A DNA stretch of 40,879 nt from the NCBI GenBank assembly GCA_003451675.1, contig DMCY01000065.1, positions 1 through 40,879 of the forward strand. The letters run 5' to 3'. Below, in pieces: positions 17,196 through 24,421 of the stretch. This DNA is from Candidatus Atribacteria bacterium. GTDB lineage: Bacteria > Atribacterota > JS1 > SB-45 > 34-128. The position numbers and the translations under genes were made by a program. Position 1 is the stretch's first letter. The number at the start of each line of letters is the position of its first letter. The notes beneath the pieces are model-generated. The model was not told where the DNA came from, did not search any database, and saw only the letters and a list, made by a program, of their open reading frames with translations.

Positions 17196-18254
17196 TTACC
17201 AAAATTTTTTAAATCTCCCGGTTGCCCGTAGTTTTTCTTTTATTATTTCCTTAATCTGAGGAATTTTAGCTAAAGTGGCATCTATACCACCTTTAATACA
17301 TATATCGGCTTTATCGAATTCAAAGAGGGATATACCATCAATCCCAAAGGGGATGATTATCACATCTGCTTCGGACAGACCTCGGGAGGTAATTTCTTTT
17401 TCCATAATATCCACAGATTTACTGATTATTTCGATAATATGCGGACCTTCCAACTTCTTCTTAACTCCTTTTACCTTTTTCCCCAAAGAGGTTACCTCTT
17501 TTTCTACCAAAGAAGTAATTTTTTTTACTGTTTTAAATTTGGGAATTTCTTTTATATTTATCTTAAAAGAAAAGGTATCTTCCACTTCTTTTAGGTCACC
17601 CGTTTCTTTGTTTACCATCATAATTATTGGTTTTGGACTTTTTTCAGTAAGACTGACTGCAATGATAATATCAGCTCCCATTTTTTGTACCACATCTGCA
17701 GGTACCGGGTCTACTACTCCACCATCAACCAGATAATAATCCTGATACTTTGCTGGAGTGAAAATTCCCGGGATGGAGATACTAGCCCTTACTGCCTTTA
17801 TTACACTTTCCTGATTTAAAATTACTTTCGCCCCGGTCTTTATATCGGTAGCTACGGCAGCAAAAGGGATTTTTAAATCATCGAAAGTTTTATCTTTTAA
17901 AGCAATTTTATTTAATATTTCTTCTACCCGATTACCACTTAATAGTCCTGAATGGGGGAGGGTAGGATCCATTAGAGATATCGTTTTGCTTTGTTTCATA
18001 GATAGAGCAGCTTCTTTTATCTGCTCAACAGAGGCTCCAGTAGCATATACTGAGCCTACTACAGCACCGATACTGGTGCCAGCAATCATATCGATAGGAA
18101 TATTATAGGCTTCCAGGACCTGAATTACTCCGATATGAGACATTCCTCGGGCCGAACCACTTCCTAAGGCTAAACCGAATTTTAATCCTTTTTTCTTACA
18201 TTTGGTTAATAAATCTTCTAATTCCGGATCTTTTTCTATTTTAAAATTTTTCAT
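17196..18254 (-). CDS. Patatin-like phospholipase, cytoplasmic paralogue
   Basis: A 352-residue patatin with no signal peptide. GSGSARG is at 31-37, Ser61 in GTSIG is the nucleophile and Asp177 in DGG its partner. Compared with the next gene it lacks the 60-residue leader and has an extra charged helix (about 233-275: FKTVKKITSLVEKEVTSLGK and on). A GGAGG (18260-18264 on the plus strand as CCTCC) precedes the ATG. It is the first gene of the three-gene minus-strand set. The insertion sequence starts 26 bases upstream of its start codon, so the native promoter has probably been separated from the gene. Confidence 0.9.
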   Translation of the reverse strand: MKNFKIEKDPELEDLLTKCKKKGLKFGLALGSGSARGMSHIGVIQVLEAYNIPIDMIAGTSIGAVVGSVYATGASVEQIKEAALSMKQSKTISLMDPTLPHSGLLSGNRVEEILNKIALKDKTFDDLKIPFAAVATDIKTGAKVILNQESVIKAVRASISIPGIFTPAKYQDYYLVDGGVVDPVPADVVQKMGADIIIAVSLTEKSPKPIIMMVNKETGDLKEVEDTFSFKINIKEIPKFKTVKKITSLVEKEVTSLGKKVKGVKKKLEGPHIIEIISKSVDIMEKEITSRGLSEADVIIIPFGIDGISLFEFDKADICIKGGIDATLAKIPQIKEIIKEKLRATGRFKKFW

Positions 18255-18343
18255 TTTTTCCTCCTTCTTTTTATTTTTAGTAATGTCAAAAATAATTTAT
18301 TAATTTTCTTTTAAACTCTTTATTCTCAAATGTTTTAGTGAAA

Positions 18344-18412
18344 TTGACTTGCCTCCCCCCTACTTTTTTAGTAGGATTTAAGAGAACTACCTCAAAAAAG
18401 GAGGCAAGTCAA
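18344..18412 (+). promoter_or_regulatory. Hairpin that hides the transposase ribosome site
   Basis: TTGACTTGCCTCC (18344-18356) is the exact reverse complement of GGAGGCAAGTCAA (18400-18412), which contains the GGAGG ribosome site and ends one base before the GTG start. An inner CCTAC/GTAGG pair (18358-18362, 18371-18375) nests inside. TTGACT of the left arm could itself be a -35 box. A transcript begun inside the loop would leave the ribosome site free, while one reading in from outside would fold it away. Confidence 0.6.
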
Positions 18413-19822
18413 GTGAAAAAGACTACTCGTTTTGTTATCTGGATCTGCTCTAAGTTCACCCGTAGAGAGATAGAACAAATTATTCAAGGTCTCATAGAGG
18501 TCTTAGCTAACCGCAATCCTGAGGTTAAGCCTAAAGATGATTTTAAAGAGAAACACCCTAATTACCGCAACTTCTTTGTTGATCCAGAACCACCACTCAA
18601 AGCTCCTCCCCAAAAGGCCCCTAAGTTAAATTGGAAAGAGCTTTTATCTAATTACCAGAAGGAGAAGGGTCATCCTCTTTTACCGGTTAATAATAAAGAT
18701 CCTAAGACTAAGGCACCTAAAGGGTCTCTCTGTAGAGTCTGTGGTGCTCCCGCAGAATATCTTTATTTTAACGATGGTAAAAAACGCTCACAGCTTAAGT
18801 GTAAAGTCTGCTCTTCTTTATCACAGGTACATCCTCGTCATCGGAATAAAGCTAAATATTATTGCCCTCATTGTAGCCATTCACTTTATCTTTGGAAAGA
18901 ACGAAAAGATGTCTCTATCTATAAATGTGACAATGACAGATGCTCCTCCTTTTTAAAAAATAAGGGCAAACTCAATTTTGCTGAAAAGCTTTTAACCAAA
19001 ATTAAATCCTCTCAGTTTAAACTCAGATATCAGTATAGAGAATATCATTTCAGTGAAAAGCAGTTGAGGCATTCTGCCCCTGAAGAAAAAGATGCTTCTT
19101 GCCTTTTTAAAATCCACAACTCCCTTAATACTCTCTGCCTTGCCCTTACCTTTCACATCTCTTTAGGTATCTCGGCCAGAAAGACGGCCTTTATTCTGCG
19201 TAATGTCTTTTCTCTTCCCCTCTCCTACCAGAGTGTCTTAAATTATACCGAAATAGTTGCCCCCTATTGTCATAGGTTCAACAAGACCTATAAAGGAGAA
19301 GTAGACCATATTCAAGCTGGAGATGAGACCTACATCAAAGTGAGAGGCAAAAACCATTTTGTCTTTTTCTTTATCTCCTCTTGTAACCGCAAAATCACTG
19401 CCTATCATATCGAGAAGAGTAGAGATACTCTACCGGCTGTTATCGCTATTAATGAGGCTATCCGTACTGCTTCTCCTGGAGAAGAGATTACTCTGGTAAC
19501 CGATGGTAACCCCTCTTATCCAGCAGGGATCCATTTTATCAACCAGAACTATGAGCCTAATTTAACCCATAAGAAGGTGGTTGGACTGCAGAACCTGGAT
19601 AAAGAGTCAGAGGAATTCCGTCCCTTTAAAGAGCTCTATTAGAAAGACTGAATCGTACTTACAAGTTTCATACCAGGGCGGCTGGTGGTTTTAATTCTGT
19701 AAATGGGGCAATTTCTCTTTGTCACTTACTATAACTTCCTTCGACCCCATATTAGCCTTAATTACTCAGTACCTATGCCTTTAGAGTCCTTAAAGGAAAT
19801 AGCTACTCTTCAGGGTAAATGA
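18413..19822 (+). pseudogene. DDE transposase with zinc ribbons, frameshifted
   Basis: The open frame runs to a TAG at 19640. Reading starts at GTG 18413, eight bases after GGAGG. Residues about 125-210 hold three CxxC pairs (CRVCGAP, CKVCSS, CPHCSH), a zinc-ribbon region. The catalytic domain shows Asp in QAGDETYIKVRGK and Asp in LVTDGNPSY. The glutamate region ERLNRTYKFHTR follows only after a one-base shift at about 19636, and near 19722 the frame returns, giving YYNFLRPHISL and a stop at 19820-19822. Two compensating indels make it inactive as written, unless they are sequencing errors. The YNFLRPH and DETYIKV motifs recall IS6-type enzymes. Confidence 0.78.
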
Positions 19823-20081
19823 GCTAAGATTATTAAGCTTGCTACCTTAGCTTAGCTAATTCTTTTCTGTCTTTTTGGTTAAATAGGTAAAATTAACTAA
19901 GTAGCTTTATGCTTTTTGTGGATAGTTGACTATTTAGCCTAAAGAAATGGCAAATCCACTAAACGAGATCTTCTTTTTTCAAAGAACGATTAAAACATTT
20001 TTTTCATTATCTGTGGAATTTATTTTTCATATTCTTTCATATTATTTTTGACAGTACCTTTATTTTCCTCCTTCTTTACAC

Positions 20082-20154
20082 TCGTAGGATAGGCGGCCTC
20101 TCACCTGTTCGTAACGTCATGGAGCGGCCACAGGGAGCGTGTGGCAATTTCACA
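20082..20154. repeat. Two adjoining decayed palindromic repeats
   Basis: TCGTAGGATAGGCGGCCTCT followed by CACCTGTTCG is a relative of 5522-5545. It runs straight into CGTCATGGAGCG and GAGCGTGTGGCAATTTCACA, a decayed member of the TCATTGCGAG family. They begin 25 bases after the insertion sequence. Confidence 0.55.
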
Positions 20155-20183
20155 GAAAAAAGCACATAGCTTAAAGAGTTTAG

Positions 20184-20217
20184 CAAGTAAGGGCGTATTG
20201 CGATACGTCCTTACTTG
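20184..20217. repeat. REP palindrome with GGGCGTATTG core
   Basis: CAAGTAAGGGCGTAT (20184-20198) and ATACGTCCTTACTTG (20203-20217) pair at 14 of 15 positions around TGCG. The core GGGCGTATTG matches the palindromes at 5481 and inside the transposase gene at 33512, but the outer arms differ (AAGTAA, not GTAG). Confidence 0.72.
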
Positions 20218-20241
20218 ACTAGTTAACTAATAATAGATCAG

Positions 20242-20259
20242 GGCTCGATTCATCGAGCC
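20242..20259. repeat. Perfect palindrome GGCTCGAT/ATCGAGCC
   Basis: Eight-base arms around TC. The central GATTCATC type links it to 239-258 and 7043-7063 (GATGAATC). The rest of the 19823-20512 spacer shows only repeats and the trailing IS sequence. Confidence 0.6.
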
Positions 20260-20401
20260 TGCTCCCTTCTATTATATATAACCATATTTCGCCATTTAAA
20301 TCAAAAAAATCCTTCTTATTAAAAAATATTTTAGCACAAATTTATCAAAATATATTTTCCTTCTCTTCTTTTAGGGGGAATAACAAGTAAATAGGAAGCA
20401 C

Positions 20402-20457
20402 GAGATTGCTTCCCCTGTTTTCGCTGGGGCAGGCTTGCCTTGCTCCTTGCAATGACA
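20402..20457. repeat. Inverted, interrupted TCATTGCGAG-type repeat
   Basis: GAGATTGCTTC at the left and CCTTGCAATGACA at the right are the ends of the family in reverse orientation. The middle is replaced by CCCCTGTTTTCGCTGGGG and AGGCTTGCCT, each a small hairpin. Confidence 0.6.
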
Positions 20458-20512
20458 ATTTTAATATATTTCAGCAGCAGCAACAGCAGCGGAAAAAAAT
20501 TCTACTAAGGTC

Positions 20513-20561
20513 TTGACAAATATAACGCACCGTGTTATATTTATATTGTAACGCATTGCGT
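20513..20561 (+). promoter_or_regulatory. Strong promoter with two palindromic operators
   Basis: TTGACA (20513-20518), a 17-base spacer and TATATT (20536-20541) form the best sigma-70-type promoter in the window. Two inverted repeats overlap it: ATAACGCACCGTGTTAT (20522-20538) in the spacer and -10, and ACGCATTGCGT (20551-20561) at the expected transcription start. Both contain the half-site TAACGCA. A direct repeat GTGTTATATTTAT occurs at 20532-20544 and again at 20581-20593 over the start codon. Autoregulation by the downstream DNA-binding protein is likely but inferred. Confidence 0.72.
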
Positions 20562-20591
20562 AAACTATAAATAAAAGGTGGTGTTATATTT

Positions 20592-21164
20592 ATGGAAGAA
20601 TATATTATTAAAAAATATTCAAATCGCAAGCTATATGATACGAAAGAGAAAAGGTATGTGAATCTTTCTGAAGTTTCCAGATTGATTCGAGAGGGAGTTG
20701 ACCTGAAGGTGATGGATAATAAAACTAAAGAGGATATAACTTCTTTAGTTTTAGCTCAGATTATTGTTGAGCAGGAGAAGACTAAAAAAATAATGCTTCC
20801 TTCAATCTTTTCTCCATTGAAAATATTAAAAAGAGGAGGTGAGGATATGTTTAAGTTAGGTAGAAAGATGTTTCTTAGTGGTTTAGGTATAGTATCTCTT
20901 ACTAAAGAAAGGGCAAATGAAATAGCTCAAGAGTTAATTAAAAAAGGCGAATTAAGCCAGAGTGAGAGCAAGGAATTTGTATTGGACCTTATGGATAAGG
21001 CAGAAAAAGAAAAAGATAAATTAATAGAAGAGAAGATTAAACCTGAAATTGACAAAAGCTTGGAGAAGATGAATTTTGCTTCTAAAAAATGTGTAGATAA
21101 TTTAGAAAAAAAGATTGATGATCTGGGGAATAAAATTGATCAATTATCCAAGAAAATTAAGTAA
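20592..21164 (+). CDS. PhaR-type DNA-binding domain fused to phasin-like helix
   Basis: A 190-residue protein of two parts. Residues 1-65 match the DNA-binding domain of polyhydroxyalkanoate synthesis regulators (IIKKYSNRKLYDTKEKRYVN, then the EDITSLVLAQIIVEQEK end). Residues about 85-190 are one long charged amphipathic helical region (MFLSGLGIVSLTKERANEIA at 93-112, then a Lys/Glu coiled coil) that resembles phasin/PhaF granule-surface proteins. In classical PhaR the second part is a different PHB-accumulation domain. GGTGG precedes the ATG. No PHA synthase or thiolase is nearby; acyltransferase and patatin genes follow. A regulator that senses lipid or polymer surfaces is my inference. Confidence 0.8.
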   Translation: MEEYIIKKYSNRKLYDTKEKRYVNLSEVSRLIREGVDLKVMDNKTKEDITSLVLAQIIVEQEKTKKIMLPSIFSPLKILKRGGEDMFKLGRKMFLSGLGIVSLTKERANEIAQELIKKGELSQSESKEFVLDLMDKAEKEKDKLIEEKIKPEIDKSLEKMNFASKKCVDNLEKKIDDLGNKIDQLSKKIK

Positions 21165-21193
21165 AAAGATCTGTGGGAAAATTTTTTTAAAGT

Positions 21194-21367
21194 AATCCCC
21201 GTAAATTTATTGTAATTGTATAGGAATTTCCTTTTTTCCTAAGTCTCACTTAGCAAGGTAGATAAAATAGTTGTGTTTAAGAGTCGAATTGTGTATCTTG
21301 CATTTTGTATTTGAAGCTAACGACTATTCACTATTCACTAACGACTAATTTAAGGTTTACGGGGATT
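21194..21367. repeat. MITE-like element, 12-bp terminal inverted repeats
   Basis: AATCCCCGTAAA (21194-21205) and TTTACGGGGATT (21356-21367) are perfect inverted ends of a 174-base non-coding segment. Inside are TATAGGAATTTCCTTTTT (21219-21236), which recurs inverted at 36776-36795, and AACGACTAATTT (21340-21351) from the spacer mosaic. It separates the PhaR-like gene from plsC and ends 25 bases before the plsC start. Confidence 0.6.
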
Positions 21368-21392
21368 TTTGCATTATTTGAGGGGTAATATT

Positions 21393-21971
21393 TTGTTATA
21401 TATTATTATAAAAAGTTTTAGTTTGGTTATTTTAAAATTAATTTTTAAGCTTAAAATAATCGATAGCGAAAATATACCGAAGACAGGTCCTTTTGTTATT
21501 GTAGCAAACCATTCAAGCGTATTCGATGGATTTATAGTTGTATCGTCTATTAGACCTAAAATAACCTTTATGTCTGCTGCTTATCTTTTTAAAATGAATT
21601 TTTACGGGTATATACTACGAGGAGTCGGTGCTATACCCGTTCAAGGGGATATTGCACTGATAAAAAAATCGATGAGAATCTTACAGACAGGTGGCGTTTT
21701 GGGAATTTTCCCCGAAGGAAGAATTGCTAATGAAAAAGATGGTTTCTCAGCCAAAGCCGGAGCTGCATATCTTGCAATAAAGACAGGTGTCCCAATTATT
21801 CCTATGGCAATCAAGGGAGCTGATAAGGTATTACCGGTCGGAGCAAAATTTCCTAAATTAAATAAAATTGAAGTAAAGATTGGAAAGCCAATTTCTTGTT
21901 CAGAAAAAATTAAACTAAATAAGAAAATTCTTGAAGATACAGTAAATTCTTATATGGAAGAAATATATTAA
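21393..21971 (+). CDS. plsC: 1-acyl-glycerol-3-phosphate acyltransferase
   Basis: A 192-residue acyltransferase that adds the second acyl chain in phosphatidic acid synthesis. The catalytic NHSSVFD motif has His40 and Asp45, and FPEGRIANEK is the glycerophosphate-binding motif. A hydrophobic N-terminal helix (2-22) ties it to the membrane. The start is TTG at 21393, seven bases after GGGG (21382-21385); an upstream TTG at 21369 lies inside the terminal repeat of the MITE-like element and lacks a ribosome site. The patatin gene begins 14 bases after its stop. A lysophospholipid acyltransferase role is also possible. Confidence 0.9.
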   Translation: MLYIIIKSFSLVILKLIFKLKIIDSENIPKTGPFVIVANHSSVFDGFIVVSSIRPKITFMSAAYLFKMNFYGYILRGVGAIPVQGDIALIKKSMRILQTGGVLGIFPEGRIANEKDGFSAKAGAAYLAIKTGVPIIPMAIKGADKVLPVGAKFPKLNKIEVKIGKPISCSEKIKLNKKILEDTVNSYMEEIY

Positions 21972-21985
21972 AGGAGAAGAAAAAG

Positions 21986-22924
21986 TTGCAGCATAGTAAA
22001 GCCACCAAAATCGGACTTGTTCTGGGGAGCGGAGGAGCTCGTGGATACGCTCATTTAGGAGTACTTAAGGTTTTGTACGAAGCAGACATACATATAGATC
22101 TTGTTGTAGGAACAAGTTTTGGAGCCATAGTTGGTGCTGGATATGCTGCAGGACGTAATATTTATGAGTTGGAAAAAATAGCTCTTGAGACCGGATGGAT
22201 AAAACTATTAAAGATGATAGATGTTGACCCTCCTAAAGGGATATTTGCCGGGAATAAACTGGAGAGATTTTTTTCAGTCTTTACCCAGCAGAAGCATTTC
22301 TCTGAATTAAAAATTCCTTTAACTGTGGTTGCTACTGATATTGAAATAGGAGAAGAGGTCCTTATAAATAAAGGGTCGGTATCTAAAGCAATATTAGCTA
22401 GTTCCGCATTTCCTGGTATTTTTGCACCGGTAGAGATAGATAATCGATGGCTGGTTGATGGCGTTCTTGTTAATCCTCTGCCCATTCAAACGGCTTTTGA
22501 TATGGGTGCTGATATAGTAATTGCTGTTGATGTTAGTTCCTCAATTGATAATGTTAACTACTTGATAGCCTTAAAACAATATTCCAAGAATATATTGCAA
22601 AATATTTGTCAGATACCTTATGTAAATGGTGTTGTTTCTCCTAAAGGAATTTCTAATAAGTTTCAGCGTATAATTCCTGCGGGTTTTAAAATTGTCGGAA
22701 ATGCTCTTAAAGTTATGGAAAAAAATCAAGATAAAATGATTTTTATTCCTAATGATAGCAATGTGGCTATCATTAGGCCAAGGGTTGAAAATATTCGTTG
22801 GCGTGATTTTCACCGTGTACAGAGATGTATTAAATTAGGTGCGGAAGCCGTTGATCATTCTGTTTTAAATGATATCAAGAACCTATCGTTTAATTATAAA
22901 ACTCTCGATTTATGTAGTCAGTAG
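21986..22924 (+). CDS. Patatin-like phospholipase
   Basis: A 312-residue cytoplasmic patatin of the RssA type. GSGGARG is at 14-20, the nucleophile Ser44 is in GTSFG and Asp158 in DGV. It is the third patatin in the window but is clearly more distant from the tandem pair at 16001-18254, and it has its own C-terminal region (about 190-312) with a predicted IRPRVENIRWRDFHRVQRCI end. The TTG start follows AAAGGAGA (21970-21977), which overlaps the plsC stop. Coupling with an acyltransferase suggests a deacylation/reacylation cycle that remodels phospholipids. Confidence 0.9.
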   Translation: MQHSKATKIGLVLGSGGARGYAHLGVLKVLYEADIHIDLVVGTSFGAIVGAGYAAGRNIYELEKIALETGWIKLLKMIDVDPPKGIFAGNKLERFFSVFTQQKHFSELKIPLTVVATDIEIGEEVLINKGSVSKAILASSAFPGIFAPVEIDNRWLVDGVLVNPLPIQTAFDMGADIVIAVDVSSSIDNVNYLIALKQYSKNILQNICQIPYVNGVVSPKGISNKFQRIIPAGFKIVGNALKVMEKNQDKMIFIPNDSNVAIIRPRVENIRWRDFHRVQRCIKLGAEAVDHSVLNDIKNLSFNYKTLDLCSQ

Positions 22925-23015
22925 GTTTAAAAATAAATTGAGTTGAATAGTAGTGATTTTAAAAACAAATAAATATAAAAAATAATAAAAAAAGATGAGA
23001 TTTGAGGGGGCATAA

Positions 23016-24383
23016 ATGATTAATCTTAATTATGCTAAAAAATTTGTAGGTGAGAAAGTTCTTCAACAAACTCTAAATTATTTGGCAAAAAATCCGGAAC
23101 AAAATATTCCTAAACTTGCTAGTTTATTAAAACAGATAGCAATTAACAGAGAGCATAAAGAACAAATAGAAGTTCTTTTGCAATCGCATAATCAAAATTC
23201 TAATACAAGAGAATACATAAATCGAGTTTTGACTGAAATTAATCCTTATGTTAGGCAGAAAATGGTGACCAATTATGTTATAAATAACTGGCTTATTGGT
23301 GTTCCTCAAAAAAAGAAGAAAATCGAAGAATTAGGGGTGAATATCCCCTTTATTATTTTAATAGACCCTACCAGTGCCTGTAATCTTCGTTGCGAAGGAT
23401 GCTGGGCAGGTGCTCAAATGAAATATGATACTTTATCATATGAGCTTTTAGATAGAATATTAACCGAAGCCAAAGAACTGGGGATATACTGGATTGCAAT
23501 GTCGGGGGGAGAGCCATTTGTCTATCCCTATTTATTTGAAATTGCTGAAAAACATAACGATATGGCCTTTATGATCTACACAAACGGTACCCTTATTAAG
23601 GATGAAGTTGCCGACAAGATTGTCGAATTAGGAAATATTGCCCCGGCCATTAGCTTGGAGGGATGGAAAGAACGGACTGATGCCCGGCGTGGAGAAGGCG
23701 TATTTGATAAGATTGTAAGTGCTATGGACAGGCTTCGAAGTCGTGGTGCTTTATTTGGCGCATCTCTCACCATTACCAGGGAAAATTACAAAGAAGTAAC
23801 CAGTGATGAATTTATTGATTTCTTGATTAATAAAGGAGCAATTTACGGATGGTCATTCCATTACATTCCTATTGGACGCAATCCAAATACTAATCTAATG
23901 TTAAAACCTGAGCAGAGAGCGTATTTAATTGAACGGCTAAATTATCTCAGGACTCATAATCCATTTATGTTAATGGATTTCTGGAACGATGGGGAGTTTA
24001 CTAAAGGCTGCATTGCGGGAGGACGTAGTTATTTTCATATTACTCCTAGCGGGAAGGTAGCACCATGTGCATTTGCTCAATTTACTTGCGATAATATCAA
24101 AGAGAAAAGCTTGCTCGATGTCCTTAAATCACCTTTATTTTCTGCATACCAGAAGAGACAACCTTTTTGCAAAAATCATTTAAGACCCTGTCCTATTATT
24201 GATAATCCTGATGTTTTAAAAGAGATTGTAAAGGAGAGCGGAGCTCGCCCTTTATATCCCGGAGCAGAAGATGTGATCTCTGAAAATAGTAACAAAATAC
24301 TAAACAAAAAGGCTAAAGAATGGGCTGAAGTTTCCAATCATATCTGGGATAAGAAAGTAAAAAAATCAGAAGCGATCAAATAA
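23016..24383 (+). CDS. Radical SAM protein with SPASM-like C-terminus
   Basis: A 455-residue radical SAM enzyme. The CNLRCEGC motif (Cys122, Cys126, Cys129) binds the 4Fe-4S cluster that cleaves S-adenosylmethionine, and MSGGEPF follows. A 110-residue N-terminal helical extension (KKFVGEKVLQQTLNYLAKNP) precedes it. Further cysteines in KGCIAGGRSYF, VAPCAFAQF and FCKNHLRPCP suggest one or more auxiliary clusters. GAGGGG precedes the ATG. It lies 91 bases after the patatin gene and just before yidC. The substrate is unknown; neighbours point to lipids, but SPASM proteins more often modify peptides. Confidence 0.87.
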   Translation: MINLNYAKKFVGEKVLQQTLNYLAKNPEQNIPKLASLLKQIAINREHKEQIEVLLQSHNQNSNTREYINRVLTEINPYVRQKMVTNYVINNWLIGVPQKKKKIEELGVNIPFIILIDPTSACNLRCEGCWAGAQMKYDTLSYELLDRILTEAKELGIYWIAMSGGEPFVYPYLFEIAEKHNDMAFMIYTNGTLIKDEVADKIVELGNIAPAISLEGWKERTDARRGEGVFDKIVSAMDRLRSRGALFGASLTITRENYKEVTSDEFIDFLINKGAIYGWSFHYIPIGRNPNTNLMLKPEQRAYLIERLNYLRTHNPFMLMDFWNDGEFTKGCIAGGRSYFHITPSGKVAPCAFAQFTCDNIKEKSLLDVLKSPLFSAYQKRQPFCKNHLRPCPIIDNPDVLKEIVKESGARPLYPGAEDVISENSNKILNKKAKEWAEVSNHIWDKKVKKSEAIK

Positions 24384-24421
24384 ATTAGAAAATATTAAGG
24401 CAGTAAAGGAGAAAAATTATT

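Larger units (their letters stand above)
18280..20057 (+). mobile_element. Insertion sequence with 17-bp terminal repeats
   Basis: The ends are inverted repeats: GTAATGTCAAAAATAAT (18280-18296) against ATTATTTTTGACAGTAC (20041-20057), with 16 of 17 positions matching. Between them lies one frameshifted DDE transposase gene on the plus strand and about 230 bases of trailing non-coding sequence. No clear adjacent target duplication is seen, although a 15-base AAAGAAGGAGGAAAA (minus strand) occurs near both outer flanks (18256-18270 and 20063-20077). I cannot place it in a named IS family by eye. Confidence 0.72.

Noticed and set aside
18280..20057. Programmed frameshift in the transposase, as in IS1 or IS3
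   Set aside because: No slippery A-run or stimulatory structure is seen at the junctions, and two opposite shifts would be needed.
21369..21392. Upstream TTG start for plsC
   Set aside because: It lies at the terminal repeat of the MITE-like element without a ribosome site; TTG 21393 has GGGG seven bases upstream.
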